The notes: generated from the letters alone by a model not told the origin. Shown: positions 25,781 through 35,102, numbered from the stretch's first letter. The stretch is DNA of 64,000 nucleotides from Alysiella filiformis (GCF_014054525.1 NZ_CP059564.1:134357-198356); one strand, 5' to 3'. Made by a program: numbers and translations.

Positions 25781-25957
25781 AACGTGAACTCGGAATCAGT
25801 AACTGTCAATTTGCCAACAAACCCGCCCTCTCTCCCTGAGGGAAAGCGTTGGAGAGAGGGTTTGTTGAGCAGCATACCCTCTCCCCAGCCCTCTCCCATA
25901 GGGAGAGGGAGCAAAGTTATTGGTACATTGACAGTGACTGATTCCGAGTTCACATTA
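25781..25957 (+). mobile_element. ~177-bp inverted-repeat element with long terminal repeats, at the yhhQ stop
   Basis: The ends match as inverted repeats over ~37 bp. The left end starts AACGTGAACTCGGAATCAGT; the right end, reversed, starts AATGTGAACTCGGAATCAGT; both continue CACTGTCAAT-like to CCAA. Two CCCTCTCCC hairpins lie between. The outermost bases overlap the yhhQ stop codon at 25955-25957. The rest of the 25472-25954 interval is these elements; no gene is present. Confidence 0.8.
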
Positions 25958-26629
25958 AGCATGCAACACAGGCTGCGACCATGCCGTGAGTTTGCGCGTC
26001 AAAAATCGCAACAGCACGCCATAAGCTGGCACAAACAACACCGTACAAATCACCAGTTTAAACAAATAATCCACAAAAGCAATGTGTTGCCAATTTGCCG
26101 CCATAAATTCATCGCTGCTGCCGTGAAAGGCAATCGCGAAAAACAGCAAAGTATCCAAAGCATTGCCCACAAATGTGGACGCGGTGGGCGCAATCCACCA
26201 TGTTTTCAAGCTACGCAATTTGTTGAACACAACAATGTCCATCAATTGCCCAAAAGCATAGGCGGCAAAACTCGCCAGCGCAATGCGAAACACAAACAGA
26301 TTAAACGCCAACAAAGCCCCCCACCCCGACCAATGTCCTTGCACAAACAGCACCGACAGCGCGTAAGACAACAACAATGCAGGCAACATCACAAAGAAAA
26401 TAATCCGCCGTGCCAATTGTTTGCCAAAAATGCGTACCGTCAAATCGGTTGCCAAAAAAATAAAGGGAAACGACAATGCCCCCCAAGTGGAATGCACTTC
26501 AAAGCCATTGGGCAGCGTGATGGTAAAGGGAAATTGCACCAGATAATTGCTCACGGCAATCACGGCAATGTGAAACAAAATCAGCCAAAACAGGGCGTGT
26601 TTTTGCTGTTGAAAAGTGAATGTGTACAT
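25955..26629 (-). CDS. yhhQ: Queuosine-precursor transporter YhhQ
   Basis: This 224-residue inner-membrane protein has about six helices. YhhQ/VUT family marks include an early ISNYLVQFP-like helix (AVSNYLVQFPF), FIFLATDLTVRIFGKQLARR and SFAAYAFGQLMDIVVFNKLR. The family takes up 7-cyano- or 7-aminomethyl-7-deazaguanine for tRNA queuosine. I start at ATG 26629, 8 nt after AGGA. queF and queC lie 1.5-5 kb away, supporting this role. Its stop codon coincides with the end of a short inverted-repeat element, so the original C terminus may have been altered by that insertion. Confidence 0.87.
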   Translation of the reverse strand: MYTFTFQQQKHALFWLILFHIAVIAVSNYLVQFPFTITLPNGFEVHSTWGALSFPFIFLATDLTVRIFGKQLARRIIFFVMLPALLLSYALSVLFVQGHWSGWGALLAFNLFVFRIALASFAAYAFGQLMDIVVFNKLRSLKTWWIAPTASTFVGNALDTLLFFAIAFHGSSDEFMAANWQHIAFVDYLFKLVICTVLFVPAYGVLLRFLTRKLTAWSQPVLHA

Positions 26630-26776
26630 CAAAATTCCTAGTTTTGTTATCGCGGGAGGGTTACGAACCGCGTGGTTGAAGAAAAGATTTCAGGCTGCCT
26701 GAACACATCGGGCAGCCGTGAAAAAGGGAAACGGATTATAATGCAAATTTTGTTTTCAGGCAGCCTGAAAACAAAA

Positions 26777-27073
26777 TTAACCAGCCGATTTGGTGGACAA
26801 CATCGCTTGTCGCAAAATTTCATTCAAACGTGTTTGGTAGCCTTTGCCATCTTGTTTGAGCCACGCCAACACATCAGCGTCAATCCGCACGGTAACTTGT
26901 CGTTTTTGTGGGCGATACAGTTCGTTAAACCGTTTGGCATTTGCCCAAAATTCATCGGTTAAAGGGGGAATGTCGCTGTAATCAATGTCTTCATCACGAA
27001 TGGCTGCCATACGCGCCATATCTTCTGCTGTGGGTTCGGGGATTTCGTTGGCTTTGTATCTAATGATTGTCAT
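26777..27073 (-). CDS. brnA: BrnA-type antitoxin
   Basis: This 98-residue protein has an acidic N-terminal half (AEDMARMAAIRDEDIDYSDIPPLTDEFW) and a ribbon-helix-helix C-terminal half, KRQVTVRIDADVLAWLKQDGKGYQTRLNEIL, typical of BrnA (DUF4415). It neutralises BrnT and autorepresses the operon. Its ATG at 27073 overlaps the brnT 3' end by 14 nt, the usual toxin-first order. A DUS follows the upstream region of yhhQ near 26757. Confidence 0.88.
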   Translation of the reverse strand: MTIIRYKANEIPEPTAEDMARMAAIRDEDIDYSDIPPLTDEFWANAKRFNELYRPQKRQVTVRIDADVLAWLKQDGKGYQTRLNEILRQAMLSTKSAG

Positions 27074-27350
27074 AGTTTTTCCTTTCCTGCTTGGTTGCTT
27101 TACGCGCGGAAATAATGCGAACAACGGTATTTTCATCATCATCAAGATAAGTGTGCGCGACCAGCAATAATTGTTCTGAACCAACCATACCGATTGTTTG
27201 CCAACGGTATTCGCCATTTTCAAATCGGTCTTGTTGGGTAATGCAATTTGGGTCATCAAAAACTTTGGCAGCATTGGCGAAACTGATGCCATGTTTTCGG
27301 AAATTGCTTTCCGCCTTGTTCTCGTCCCATTCAAAAATCATGTTTTCCAT
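27060..27350 (-). CDS. brnT: BrnT-type ribonuclease toxin
   Basis: This 96-residue protein matches BrnT: FEWDENKAESNFRKHGISFANAAKVFDDP at the start, LLVAHTYLDDDENTVVRIISARKATKQERKNY at the end. The fold is RelE-like and cuts RNA when BrnA is depleted. I start at ATG 27350. A TATAAT on this strand lies only ~8 bp upstream, so the message may be nearly leaderless or transcription starts further up. Confidence 0.9.
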   Translation of the reverse strand: MENMIFEWDENKAESNFRKHGISFANAAKVFDDPNCITQQDRFENGEYRWQTIGMVGSEQLLLVAHTYLDDDENTVVRIISARKATKQERKNYDNH

Positions 27351-27435
27351 GCCAAAATTATAACGACAAAATCATCACAACTTCAAGCTGTATGGTTTTT
27401 CAGGCAGCCTGAAAATCAGGCTTTCGCACCATAAA

Positions 27436-27882
27436 TCATTTAGGCAAAAAAAGCAGAACACATGGCTTGGCAATCAGATAGGCAAACAAACCCGTTATGA
27501 TGTAAGCAATCAGCAAGCCGACCAAAACAATCAAGCCTTTTACAATGCCCACCATTTGCCAACCTTGTTCAACCAGCGCGTCCACCGATGTGAAACCAAT
27601 GTAAATGCCAATGATTAAGCCGATGGAAAGTTGTACCGCTTGTACGGCAATTCGTGTGGCAATATGGCGATGTTCTTCTGTGTCAATCAGTTGGAATTGG
27701 TGTGCGCGCCAGCCTGCATACACGGCAGGTATGGCAACCAAAATCATGCTCAATAAATGTGAAATCAAATCATGGGGCATGGCTGACACAGCGAATGTTT
27801 GTGCAATAAACAAACACAGCAGCAAAACACCATACCAACCTGCAAATAATGCCAATGTTAATGTAATATGATTTCTCATCAT
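27436..27882 (-). CDS. Four-helix inner-membrane hypothetical protein
   Basis: This 148-residue protein has four hydrophobic segments, at about residues 5-30, 40-62, 78-98 and 112-140. A short cytoplasmic loop between helices 2 and 3 contains RAHQFQLIDTEEHRHIATR. I do not recognise a characterised family, although its size and layout resemble the ABZJ_00895-type membrane proteins. A DUS at ~27893-27907 separates it from queF. Confidence 0.65.
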   Translation of the reverse strand: MMRNHITLTLALFAGWYGVLLLCLFIAQTFAVSAMPHDLISHLLSMILVAIPAVYAGWRAHQFQLIDTEEHRHIATRIAVQAVQLSIGLIIGIYIGFTSVDALVEQGWQMVGIVKGLIVLVGLLIAYIITGLFAYLIAKPCVLLFLPK

Positions 27883-27911
27883 TCAATATCCATTTCAGGC
27901 TGCCTGAAAAA

Positions 27912-28382
27912 TCACTGCATATCGTGGGCAAACAATCGTTCACGCGCCATTTGCTCAAACGGTGTGCCTGCGCGACCGTAATTGGCAAAGGGGTGTATGG
28001 CAATGCCGCCACGCGGTGTGAATTCGCCAAACACTTCAATGTATTTGGGGTTCATCAATTTAATCAAATCTTTCATGATGATGTTCACGCAATCTTCGTG
28101 GAAATCGCCGTGATTGCGGAAACTGAACAAATACAGTTTCAGCGATTTGCTTTCCACCATTTTCACATCGGGAATGTAGCGAATGACAATGGTGGCAAAA
28201 TCAGGTTGCCCCGTCATCGGGCAAAGGCTGGTGAATTCGGGGCAAACGAATTTGACAAAATAATCGTTGTCGGGGTGTTTGTTGTCAAAGGCTTCCAGCA
28301 CTTCGGGGGCGTAGTCGCTGCGGTATTCGGTTTTTTGGTTGCCCAGCAGGGTTAAGCCGTGTAACTCTTGTTCGTTTCGCAT
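27912..28382 (-). CDS. queF: NADPH-dependent 7-cyano-7-deazaguanine reductase
   Basis: This 156-residue single-domain QueF reduces preQ0 to preQ1. The catalytic Cys54 and Asp61 are in [12 protein letters not shown], the E/SxxSLK substrate motif appears as [22 protein letters not shown], and the C-terminal [12 protein letters not shown] is standard for the short type. Together with QueC and YhhQ, it shows that the cell both makes and imports queuosine precursors. The DUS at its 3' side is likely shared with transcription termination. Confidence 0.95.
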   Translation of the reverse strand: MRNEQELHGLTLLGNQKTEYRSDYAPEVLEAFDNKHPDNDYFVKFVCPEFTSLCPMTGQPDFATIVIRYIPDVKMVESKSLKLYLFSFRNHGDFHEDCVNIIMKDLIKLMNPKYIEVFGEFTPRGGIAIHPFANYGRAGTPFEQMARERLFAHDMQ

Positions 28383-28398
28383 GATTTTCTCTTTTAAA

Positions 28399-28653
28399 TC
28401 AAATATTTTGTTGATTAGGTGGCAGGTGTTGCGACAGCCACATTTTAATTAAGGCTTGACGTGCAACCCCCAAATTTGCCGCTTCACGGTCTAAACTTTC
28501 CAGCATCCACAATGGAAAATCCACGTTTACGCGGCGTGTGGCGATTTTGTTTTGATGAACGCGTGTGGCTTGACTCAAATCCAAATATTCTAAAATATCT
28601 TCTTGATTGTCATCAAACTTTCGCTCAAAAACTTCGGTATCAATGGGTTTCAT
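28399..28653 (-). CDS. BrnA-like/CopG antitoxin
   Basis: This 84-residue protein has an acidic helical N terminus ([21 protein letters not shown]) and a ribbon-helix-helix domain [35 protein letters not shown] use ATG 28653 (MKPIDTEVF), which overlaps the preceding BrnT-like toxin by 14 nt, as in the module at 27 kb. The DNA-binding domain is CopG-like rather than the DUF4415 form. Confidence 0.82.
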   Translation of the reverse strand: MKPIDTEVFERKFDDNQEDILEYLDLSQATRVHQNKIATRRVNVDFPLWMLESLDREAANLGVARQALIKMWLSQHLPPNQQNI

Positions 28654-28906
28654 ACAGCATTTTCTCCTTATCACGTGAACGGCGAACTGAAATTAAACGA
28701 ATTTTGCCATTGCGATGCGTGTAAATGGCTGACCAATGTTTTTCGCCAATGATGCCAATGGCAAGATGACGGATTTCAGGCTCTGTTTGAATGGGAATGC
28801 TCAATAATTGGGGGTCTTGCCACAAATATTGTGCGGTTTCAAAATCAATGCCGTGTTTGGTGTGATTGCTTTGGCTTTTGTTTGGGTCGTATTCAAATTC
28901 AAACAT
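28640..28906 (-). CDS. BrnT-like toxin, second copy
   Basis: This ~88-residue BrnT-family protein reads MFEFEYDPNKSQSNHTKHGIDFETAQYLWQD, then GEKHWSAIYTHRNGKIRLISVRRSRDKEK. It shares the toxin fold with the 27-kb copy but is divergent. An upstream ATG at 28939 is possible; I prefer 28906 because it matches the family N terminus. It forms a second toxin-antitoxin pair 1.3 kb from the first, with queF between. Confidence 0.87.
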   Translation of the reverse strand: MFEFEYDPNKSQSNHTKHGIDFETAQYLWQDPQLLSIPIQTEPEIRHLAIGIIGEKHWSAIYTHRNGKIRLISVRRSRDKEKMLYETH

Positions 28907-28992
28907 GTTAATTGCGCTTAAAATATACCTATTAAGCATATTTTAGCAATCATTTTGATGATGTCCAAATGTTTTTCAGGCTGCCTGAAAAT

Positions 28993-29595
28993 TCAAAATA
29001 ATTGATTTTGTTCAATATAATCTGCCACTTTTTCAGGCAGCCCATTTCGCCTGTTTTTGCCAGCCGCCCAATTTGCACGAATTTCGCTGGAACTGATGTC
29101 CCTGTTTTCCGCATTGAGCAAAATCAAATCGCCCGATTGCAACGCCGTGCCCAACCACGAATGCAATTCGCGCGGTGCTTGCGCCAAATTGCCGCCTGTT
29201 CGGTTGGCGACCACCATTTTCACTTGCCGAACAAGACTTTGCCAATTTTTCCAAGTGTGCAATTTCAGCAAACTGTCCATGCCCAGCAGCCAGTAAAATT
29301 GGGCATTGGGATAATATTGTTTGAAAATCTGAATGGTATCAATGGTATAAGTTGCCCCTTCGCGCACCACATCGCAATCGCTCACGGCAAATTGGGGGCT
29401 GCCTGAAATCGCCAATTCCACCATTTTCAAACGGTGTTCGGCGGGCAACAAATCGGTGTTTTTGTGATACGGCTCGCCAGCAGGCAGAAAAATCACGCAA
29501 TCCAAACCGCATTGTTGGGCAAATTTTTCGGCAATGTGCAAATGTCCATTGTGTATGGGGTTGAATGTACCGCCAAATAATCCTATTTTTTTCAT
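28993..29595 (-). CDS. nadD: Nicotinate-nucleotide adenylyltransferase
   Basis: This 200-residue nucleotidyltransferase makes deamido-NAD from nicotinate mononucleotide. The N-terminal GLFGGTFNPIHNGHLHIAE carries the HxGH motif, and DISSSEIRANWAAGK near the end is the ISSTxxR equivalent. I start at ATG 29595 (MKKIGLFGG), which leaves a 4-nt gap to dsbB upstream and suggests an operon. DUS at 28976-28990 and 29031-29042 flank its 3' end. Confidence 0.95.
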   Translation of the reverse strand: MKKIGLFGGTFNPIHNGHLHIAEKFAQQCGLDCVIFLPAGEPYHKNTDLLPAEHRLKMVELAISGSPQFAVSDCDVVREGATYTIDTIQIFKQYYPNAQFYWLLGMDSLLKLHTWKNWQSLVRQVKMVVANRTGGNLAQAPRELHSWLGTALQSGDLILLNAENRDISSSEIRANWAAGKNRRNGLPEKVADYIEQNQLF

Positions 29596-29599
29596 AAAC

Positions 29600-30127
29600 T
29601 TAATCATCAAAACGGGCAATGTATTTTTTCGGTTCAGGCAGGCTGCTTATCCACAAAGACGCAAGCAACAAAATCAACACCGCACTGAAAAATGCCGCAC
29701 TCCACCACGCCAAAGGCACGCCCAACACTTTGTACACTTCGCCACACGCGCCTGTGCCGCGAATAATCGGCTCGTACCACTCAAAAAATGGTGCGCCACG
29801 CAAGCGGAATGTCCACGGTGCGCCACAACTGGGCTGCTCCATAAGTGGCAGACTTTGCAGATGAATTTGTTTCGCAGCAATGTACAAACCGAAAACGGCT
29901 GGCGCGGCAATCGCCACAAAAGCGGCAATTTTGCGGTTAATCACTTCCAAATCCAACAACAACATCGCCCATGCCAGCACCGCCACGCCAATCAATGCCA
30001 CGCGCTGCTGAATGCACATCACGCAAGGGTTCATGCCAAACGCATATTGCGCGGTAAACGATGCCGCCACGCCCAAAGCCGATACCCATAAAACCGTCCA
30101 AACCGCCAAGCGGTATTCTTTTAACAT
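29600..30127 (-). CDS. dsbB: Disulfide bond formation protein DsbB
   Basis: This 175-residue inner-membrane protein with four helices reoxidises DsbA and passes electrons to quinone. Both redox pairs are present: Cys35-Val-Met-Cys38 and Cys101/Cys128 (QPSCGAPW, GTGACGEV). LQSLPLMEQPSCGAPWTF matches neisserial DsbB. The start at ATG 30127 (MLKEYRLAVW) fits the homologues; upstream ATGs at 30142 and 30160 are less likely. nadD follows almost directly. Confidence 0.92.
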   Translation of the reverse strand: MLKEYRLAVWTVLWVSALGVAASFTAQYAFGMNPCVMCIQQRVALIGVAVLAWAMLLLDLEVINRKIAAFVAIAAPAVFGLYIAAKQIHLQSLPLMEQPSCGAPWTFRLRGAPFFEWYEPIIRGTGACGEVYKVLGVPLAWWSAAFFSAVLILLLASLWISSLPEPKKYIARFDD

Positions 30128-30334
30128 TCTGATATTGTGCATATTTTTAAAAAACTCCATCAAGCAAACACGCATTATACGCTTTTTTGGTATGATTCGC
30201 GGTTTTGGCTGTTTTCAGGCTGCCTGTAATCTGTCTCCTCCCACACTTGCGGGGAGGGGGTAAATTGCTGGCAACGGCAAAAATCATGGTGTACCGTTAA
30301 AGCAGCCTGAAACCTTTTCCCCACAGAAACCAAC

Positions 30335-30553
30335 ATGATAAAAAATTTCAAACCCATATTTTTCATGGTTTTTTTAAGCCTGACTTTGCAAGGTTGCGTG
30401 GTTGCCAGCGCGGTGGATTTAGCCGCCAGCACCGTTTTAACCGCAGGCAAAATCGCCGTAAAAGGCACAGGCACATTGATTGAAGCCGTCATTCCCGATG
30501 GCGATGACGATGATGACAAGAAAAAAAAGAAAGCAAAACAATCCGATGAATAA
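30335..30553 (+). CDS. Small lipoprotein of the NF038104 type
   Basis: This 72-residue precursor begins [21 protein letters not shown], a lipoprotein signal with Cys at residue 21. It continues [25 protein letters not shown] and ends in an Asp-run and Lys-run tail ([10 protein letters not shown]). I recall the [21 protein letters not shown] core from a conserved small-lipoprotein family of unknown role. It overlaps the queC start by 8 nt. A short inverted-repeat-like segment (CTGTCTCCTCCC..GGGGAGGGGG) lies upstream at 30232-30260. Confidence 0.72.
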   Translation: MIKNFKPIFFMVFLSLTLQGCVVASAVDLAASTVLTAGKIAVKGTGTLIEAVIPDGDDDDDKKKKKAKQSDE

Positions 30554-31211
30554 TCCCCATACCACACCAGCCGCTCTGGTGATTTTTTCGGGCGGACAAG
30601 ATTCCACCACTTGCCTGTTTCAAGCGATTGCCGAATTTGGCGCGGCAAACGTGCAAGCCATCACTTTCCACTACGGACAACGCCACGCCATTGAGCTGGA
30701 ACGCGCCGCATGGATGGCGCAAGATTTGGGCATCAAACAAACCGTGTTGGATTTGTCGCTCATTTCCAGCATCACAAACAATGCCTTAATGGACAGCAAT
30801 GCCCAAATTGACGTTTCAGGCAGCCTGCCCAACACCTTTGTGGACGGACGCAATGCCCTGTTTTTGCTCTATGCCGCCATTTATGCCAAATCACAAAACA
30901 TCAAAACGATTTTCGTGGGCGTATGCGAAACCGATTTTTCGGGCTACCCCGACTGTCGCGATGTGTTTGTCAAATCCATGAATGTGAGCCTGAATTTGGC
31001 GATGGCATACGATTTCAATATCCGCACACCCTTGATGTATTTAACCAAAAAAGAAACATGGGCTTTGGCAGACCAGTTGGGCGCGTTTGATTATGTTCGC
31101 CAACACACCCACACTTGCTATTTGGGTGTGCAAGGCGGTTGCCACGAATGCCCCAGTTGCCAGTTGCGCGAAAAAGGTTTGCGCGAATATTTGGCAGAAC
31201 GCGAATCGTGA
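30546..31211 (+). CDS. queC: 7-cyano-7-deazaguanine synthase
   Basis: This 221-residue ATP-dependent enzyme converts 7-carboxy-7-deazaguanine to preQ0. The PP-loop SGGQDSTTC is at residues 15-23, [10 protein letters not shown] is mid-protein, and the zinc site is the C-terminal cysteine cluster [19 protein letters not shown] start at ATG 30546, overlapping the lipoprotein stop. One DUS is embedded in frame as VSGSLP. Part of the queuosine set with queF, yhhQ and queA in this window. Confidence 0.95.
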   Translation: MNNPHTTPAALVIFSGGQDSTTCLFQAIAEFGAANVQAITFHYGQRHAIELERAAWMAQDLGIKQTVLDLSLISSITNNALMDSNAQIDVSGSLPNTFVDGRNALFLLYAAIYAKSQNIKTIFVGVCETDFSGYPDCRDVFVKSMNVSLNLAMAYDFNIRTPLMYLTKKETWALADQLGAFDYVRQHTHTCYLGVQGGCHECPSCQLREKGLREYLAERES

Positions 31212-31217
31212 TGTTGC

Positions 31218-31325
31218 CACGAACCTCCCCCTCCCTCTATGTAAGGGGGAGGGCTGGGGTGGGGGTTAGAGACTCAACGTGCCACCCCCACCCTAACCCT
31301 CCCCCGCCAGACGGGGGAGGGAACA
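31218..31325. repeat. Stem-loop repeat (CCCTCCC/GGGAGGG family) between queC and dnaE
   Basis: CCCCCTCCCTCTATGTAAGG and the matching GGGGGAGGG..CCCCCACCC segments form nested hairpins. Related blocks are at 37115-37145 and 37960-38060. They share the flanking phrase GATGTTGCCAC(A/G)AAC. It lies between convergent genes and may terminate both. Confidence 0.65.
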
Positions 31326-31346
31326 GATTTCAGGCAGCCTGAAAAC

Positions 31347-34300
31347 TCAATTTATCCACACATATTCTTCGCCCATTAAATCAGTCAGTTGATTGAGCAA
31401 ATCGCCATTCACATGAATGCGCCACAATGCAGCAGGCAGCATTTCGCCACGCACTTGCTCATCTTCATAATAAAAACGAATGGGAATGCGCTTTTGCGTT
31501 TCATCTTTGATTTCGGTGTGCGGTGCCAGCAATGTTGCCAGCTTGTCCACATCGTGTTGTGGCGACACCAAAATGTGCAAACAATTAACCCGCAAAATCC
31601 GCGCTTCATTGAGCGTCATCAGTTGCACCACCGACAAACGCAATTCGCCCTCTTTTCCAGCCAATTTGTCTTCACGAATGGCGCATTCGCACACCACAAC
31701 TTGGTCGGCTTGCAACAGTTCACGCGCATTTTGTTGCACATGTTCCAACAACTTGCCGCTAATCAACAATTCCTGTTTGCCTGTGGTGTCTTCTAATTGC
31801 ATGACCACAAATTTGCCTTTTTTGCCATTGATGGTACGCACCGATGTGACAAAGCCCCCAACCCAAGTCGTATTGCCAAATCGCGTGGGACGCAGCCTGC
31901 CCAATGGCGTTCGCGCAATTTGGCGCACTTCCGTTTCGTAGGGCGCAAAGGGGTGTCCGCTCAAATAAAAGCCGATTGCCAGCTTTTCCTCTTCCAATTT
32001 TTGGCTGGGCGACCATTCAGGCAGCTCAATCAATTTGACCGACTCCACCGCACCGTCTAAATCATCAAACAAACCGCCTTGATTGGCGTTGCTGGCGGTT
32101 TGGTCGGCGTGTTGCAATGCCAAATCAATGTTGCCCAACAACATGGCGCGATTGGGTTCAATATTGTCAAATGCACCGCCGCGAATCAAGGCTTCCAACA
32201 CACGGCGATTGGCATGCTGTTTGCCCACACGCGCACAAAAATCCAAGAAACTGGTGAATTTGCCACCGCGTTCGCGTTCCGCCACAATGGCATTGACTGC
32301 CGCCTCGCCTGTGCCTTTAATCGCGCCCAAGGCGTAGCGGATTTCCCTGTTGGCATTGGGAATGAATTGGTAAAACGATTCGTTGACATCAGGCGGTAAA
32401 AATTTGATTTTGTTGAGTTTGCTTTGTGCATCATCGTAAAACGCTTTAAGCTGGTCGGTGTTGTCCAACTCGCTGGACATGGTTGCCGCCATAAATTCGG
32501 CAGGATAATGCGCTTTAAGCCACGCAGTTTGAAACGACACATAAGCATAAGCCGCCGCATGCGATTTGTTGAAACCGTATTCGGCAAATTTTTCCATATA
32601 ATCAAAAATTTCATCGGCTTTTTCGCGTGAAATGCCTTTTTTGGCTGCACCTTCGGCAAAAATATCGCGCTGTTTGACCATTTCTGCGGCTTTTTTCTTG
32701 CCCATGGCGCGGCGCAACAAATCCGCCCCCCCCAAAGAGTAGCCCGCCAAAACTTGGGCTGCCTGCATTACCTGTTCCTGATAAACCATAATGCCATAGG
32801 TGGGCAACAACACCGATTCCAGCAAAGGGTGCAAATATTCAAATGCTTCGCCCTTCATGCGCGCCACAAAATCGGGAATGTTTGCCATGGGGCCGGGGCG
32901 ATACAGCGACACAAAAGCAATCAGCTCTTCAAATTGCGTGGTATGCGCTTCTTTGAGCATTTTTTTCATGCCTGTGGATTCAAACTGAAACACGGCGGTG
33001 GTGTTGGCATCGCGGAAAATTTGGTAGGCTTTTTGGTCATCAAGTGGGGCAACATTGACATCGTTTACATCAATGATTTTGCCTGTGGTTTGTTTGATGA
33101 AATTTTGCGCCATTTCAATGATGGTTAAATTGCGCAAACCCAAAAAGTCAAATTTGACCAAGCCGACTTCTTCCACATCGCCTTTGTCATACATGGACAC
33201 GGGCGATGAGGATTCATCGGCTTGATACACGCCACAAAAATCGGAAATTTTACCAGGGGCGATTAACACGCCACCTGCGTGCATACCCAAGTTGCGCGTC
33301 AAATTTTCCAATTTCAATGCCAAATTGAGCAGTTCTTCGGCTTCTTCTTCTGCAATAATGCGTTCAATTTCGGGTTCGGCTGCCAATGCTGCCTTTAAAG
33401 CCAAAGGTTTGTTTTGCACAACGGGCACCAGCTTGGAAAGGCGGTCGCACAAACTGAACGGCAACTGCAACACGCGCCCTACATCGCGTATCACGGCTTT
33501 GGACGATAAAGTACCAAAGGTTACAATTTGGCTAACGGCATCTTTGCCATATTTTTCACGCACATATTCAATCACGCGCCCTCGGTTGGCTTGGCAAAAG
33601 TCAATGTCAAAGTCGGGCATGGACACGCGCTCGGGGTTCAAAAAGCGTTCAAACAGCAATGCGTATTTGATGGGGTCTAAATCTGTGATTTTTAAGGCGT
33701 ATGCCACCAGTGAACCTGCGCCTGAACCGCGCCCCGGCCCTACGGGGCAACCGTTGTTTTTTGCCCAGTTGATGAAGTCTTGTACAATCAAAAAATAGCC
33801 TGAAAAGCCCATTTGTATGATGGTTTTTAATTCAAAATCAAGCCGTTCTTGGTATTCAGGCTGCCTGATGGCGCGTTCGGCTTCATTGGGAAACAGGGTT
33901 TTCAATCGCGCTTGCAAGCCTTCGTTTGATAATTGGACGATGTATTCGTCAATGGGCATATTATTGGGCGTGGGAAAATCGGGCAGGAAATTTTTGCCCA
34001 ACACCAATTCCACATTGCAACGCTTGGCTATTTGCACGCTGTTTGCCAAGGCTTCGGGAATGTCGGCAAAACGCTGCTGCATTTCTTCGGGCGAAATGAA
34101 ATATTGGCTGGCAAAAAATTCTTTGGGGCGTTTGGTGTCGGCAAGCGTCCAGCCGCCTGCAATGCACACGCGCGTGTCGTGTGCCATGAAATCATCGCGC
34201 GACAAAAATTGTGTGGGGTGCGTGGCAACCACAGGCAAATCCAACGCCGCCGCCAATTTCAGGCTGCCTGAAACGCATTTGTGGGTATCGGGTTTTTCAG

Positions 34301-34829
34301 GCAGCCTTTGCAATTCCAAATAAAAGGCGTTGGGAAACCATTTGGCGTATTTTTGGGCGGCGGCTTGGGCGGCGGCATCGTGTCCCAACAAAATTTGGCT
34401 GCCCACTTCGCCCCAATGCGCGCCCGACAAGCAGATTAAACCCGAATTGTCGCCCTGTTCCAGCCATGTTTCGCGTAATTGTGGCAGATGAAGGTGGCGG
34501 TCATCGGCTTCATAAGCCGCCGTGAGCAGCTCCGACAGGCGCACATAACCTTGCATATTGCGTACCAACAATAAGGCGCGATGGGCTTGCTCGGGGTGAG
34601 CCAAATTTTCCACACGCACATCGGCACCCAAAATGGGTTTGATGCCTGCACCTCGGCATTCTTTGTAAAATTTGACCAAACCAAAGGTGTTCATCAAATC
34701 GGTTAAAGCCAAGGCGGGATATTGATATTCAACGGCTTTTTCCGCCAATTCGTCTAGGCGCACCATGCCATCGGTAATGGAATATTCGGAATGTGTGCGC
34801 AGGGGAATGTAAATGGGTTCGCTCATCAT
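31347..34829 (-). CDS. dnaE: DNA polymerase III alpha subunit
   Basis: This ~1,160-residue replicative polymerase has an N-terminal PHP domain from YIPLRTHSEYSITDGMVRLDE. The catalytic aspartates are in VSMPDFDIDFCQ after GPGRGSGAGSLVAYAL. A tandem HhH and OB-fold C terminus contains TSVRTINGKKGKFVVMQLED. I place the start at the tandem ATGs 34829/34826; the open frame extends further to 34892. At least one complete DUS (near 34258-34272) is read in frame as VSGSLK within the PHP region. Confidence 0.96.
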   Translation of the reverse strand: MMSEPIYIPLRTHSEYSITDGMVRLDELAEKAVEYQYPALALTDLMNTFGLVKFYKECRGAGIKPILGADVRVENLAHPEQAHRALLLVRNMQGYVRLSELLTAAYEADDRHLHLPQLRETWLEQGDNSGLICLSGAHWGEVGSQILLGHDAAAQAAAQKYAKWFPNAFYLELQRLPEKPDTHKCVSGSLKLAAALDLPVVATHPTQFLSRDDFMAHDTRVCIAGGWTLADTKRPKEFFASQYFISPEEMQQRFADIPEALANSVQIAKRCNVELVLGKNFLPDFPTPNNMPIDEYIVQLSNEGLQARLKTLFPNEAERAIRQPEYQERLDFELKTIIQMGFSGYFLIVQDFINWAKNNGCPVGPGRGSGAGSLVAYALKITDLDPIKYALLFERFLNPERVSMPDFDIDFCQANRGRVIEYVREKYGKDAVSQIVTFGTLSSKAVIRDVGRVLQLPFSLCDRLSKLVPVVQNKPLALKAALAAEPEIERIIAEEEAEELLNLALKLENLTRNLGMHAGGVLIAPGKISDFCGVYQADESSSPVSMYDKGDVEEVGLVKFDFLGLRNLTIIEMAQNFIKQTTGKIIDVNDVNVAPLDDQKAYQIFRDANTTAVFQFESTGMKKMLKEAHTTQFEELIAFVSLYRPGPMANIPDFVARMKGEAFEYLHPLLESVLLPTYGIMVYQEQVMQAAQVLAGYSLGGADLLRRAMGKKKAAEMVKQRDIFAEGAAKKGISREKADEIFDYMEKFAEYGFNKSHAAAYAYVSFQTAWLKAHYPAEFMAATMSSELDNTDQLKAFYDDAQSKLNKIKFLPPDVNESFYQFIPNANREIRYALGAIKGTGEAAVNAIVAERERGGKFTSFLDFCARVGKQHANRRVLEALIRGGAFDNIEPNRAMLLGNIDLALQHADQTASNANQGGLFDDLDGAVESVKLIELPEWSPSQKLEEEKLAIGFYLSGHPFAPYETEVRQIARTPLGRLRPTRFGNTTWVGGFVTSVRTINGKKGKFVVMQLEDTTGKQELLISGKLLEHVQQNARELLQADQVVVCECAIREDKLAGKEGELRLSVVQLMTLNEARILRVNCLHILVSPQHDVDKLATLLAPHTEIKDETQKRIPIRFYYEDEQVRGEMLPAALWRIHVNGDLLNQLTDLMGEEYVWIN

Positions 34830-34908
34830 CGTGGCAATGGGGCTGGGTGGAAAATGCGTCCATTTTAACAGAAAACGTTTTTTCCACCCCAAAAAGCCCG
34901 TTCAGGCT

Positions 34909-35060
34909 GAAACTTTTGCAAAAATCGGTTCGTAGGGGCAGATTTCATATCTGCCCCGTTTGAGCTTGTGGCAATTTTCATTTTTATCAATAAATTGAAA
35001 AAAGGGCGGATATGAAATCCGCCCCTACGTCAGCTTGCAAGTGGGTTTTGCAAAGGTTTC
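34909..35060 (-). mobile_element. 152-bp inverted-repeat element, copy C
   Basis: GAAACTTTTGCAAAA (one mismatch to the consensus end) begins at 34909, just after TTCAGGCT. GTTTTGCAAAGGTTTC ends at 35060 and runs into a DUS. The span is again 152 bp and the internal hairpins match copy B. It separates the divergent dnaE and pssA genes. Confidence 0.82.
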
Positions 35061-35102
35061 AGGCTGCCTGAAAAGTCGCCAAAAGCACCGAGTCTTTTTT
35101 GT

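Noticed and set aside
33292-34323. Two 168-residue ORFs antisense to dnaE
   Set aside because: They contain reversed DUS peptides and no domain; dnaE is intact on the other strand.
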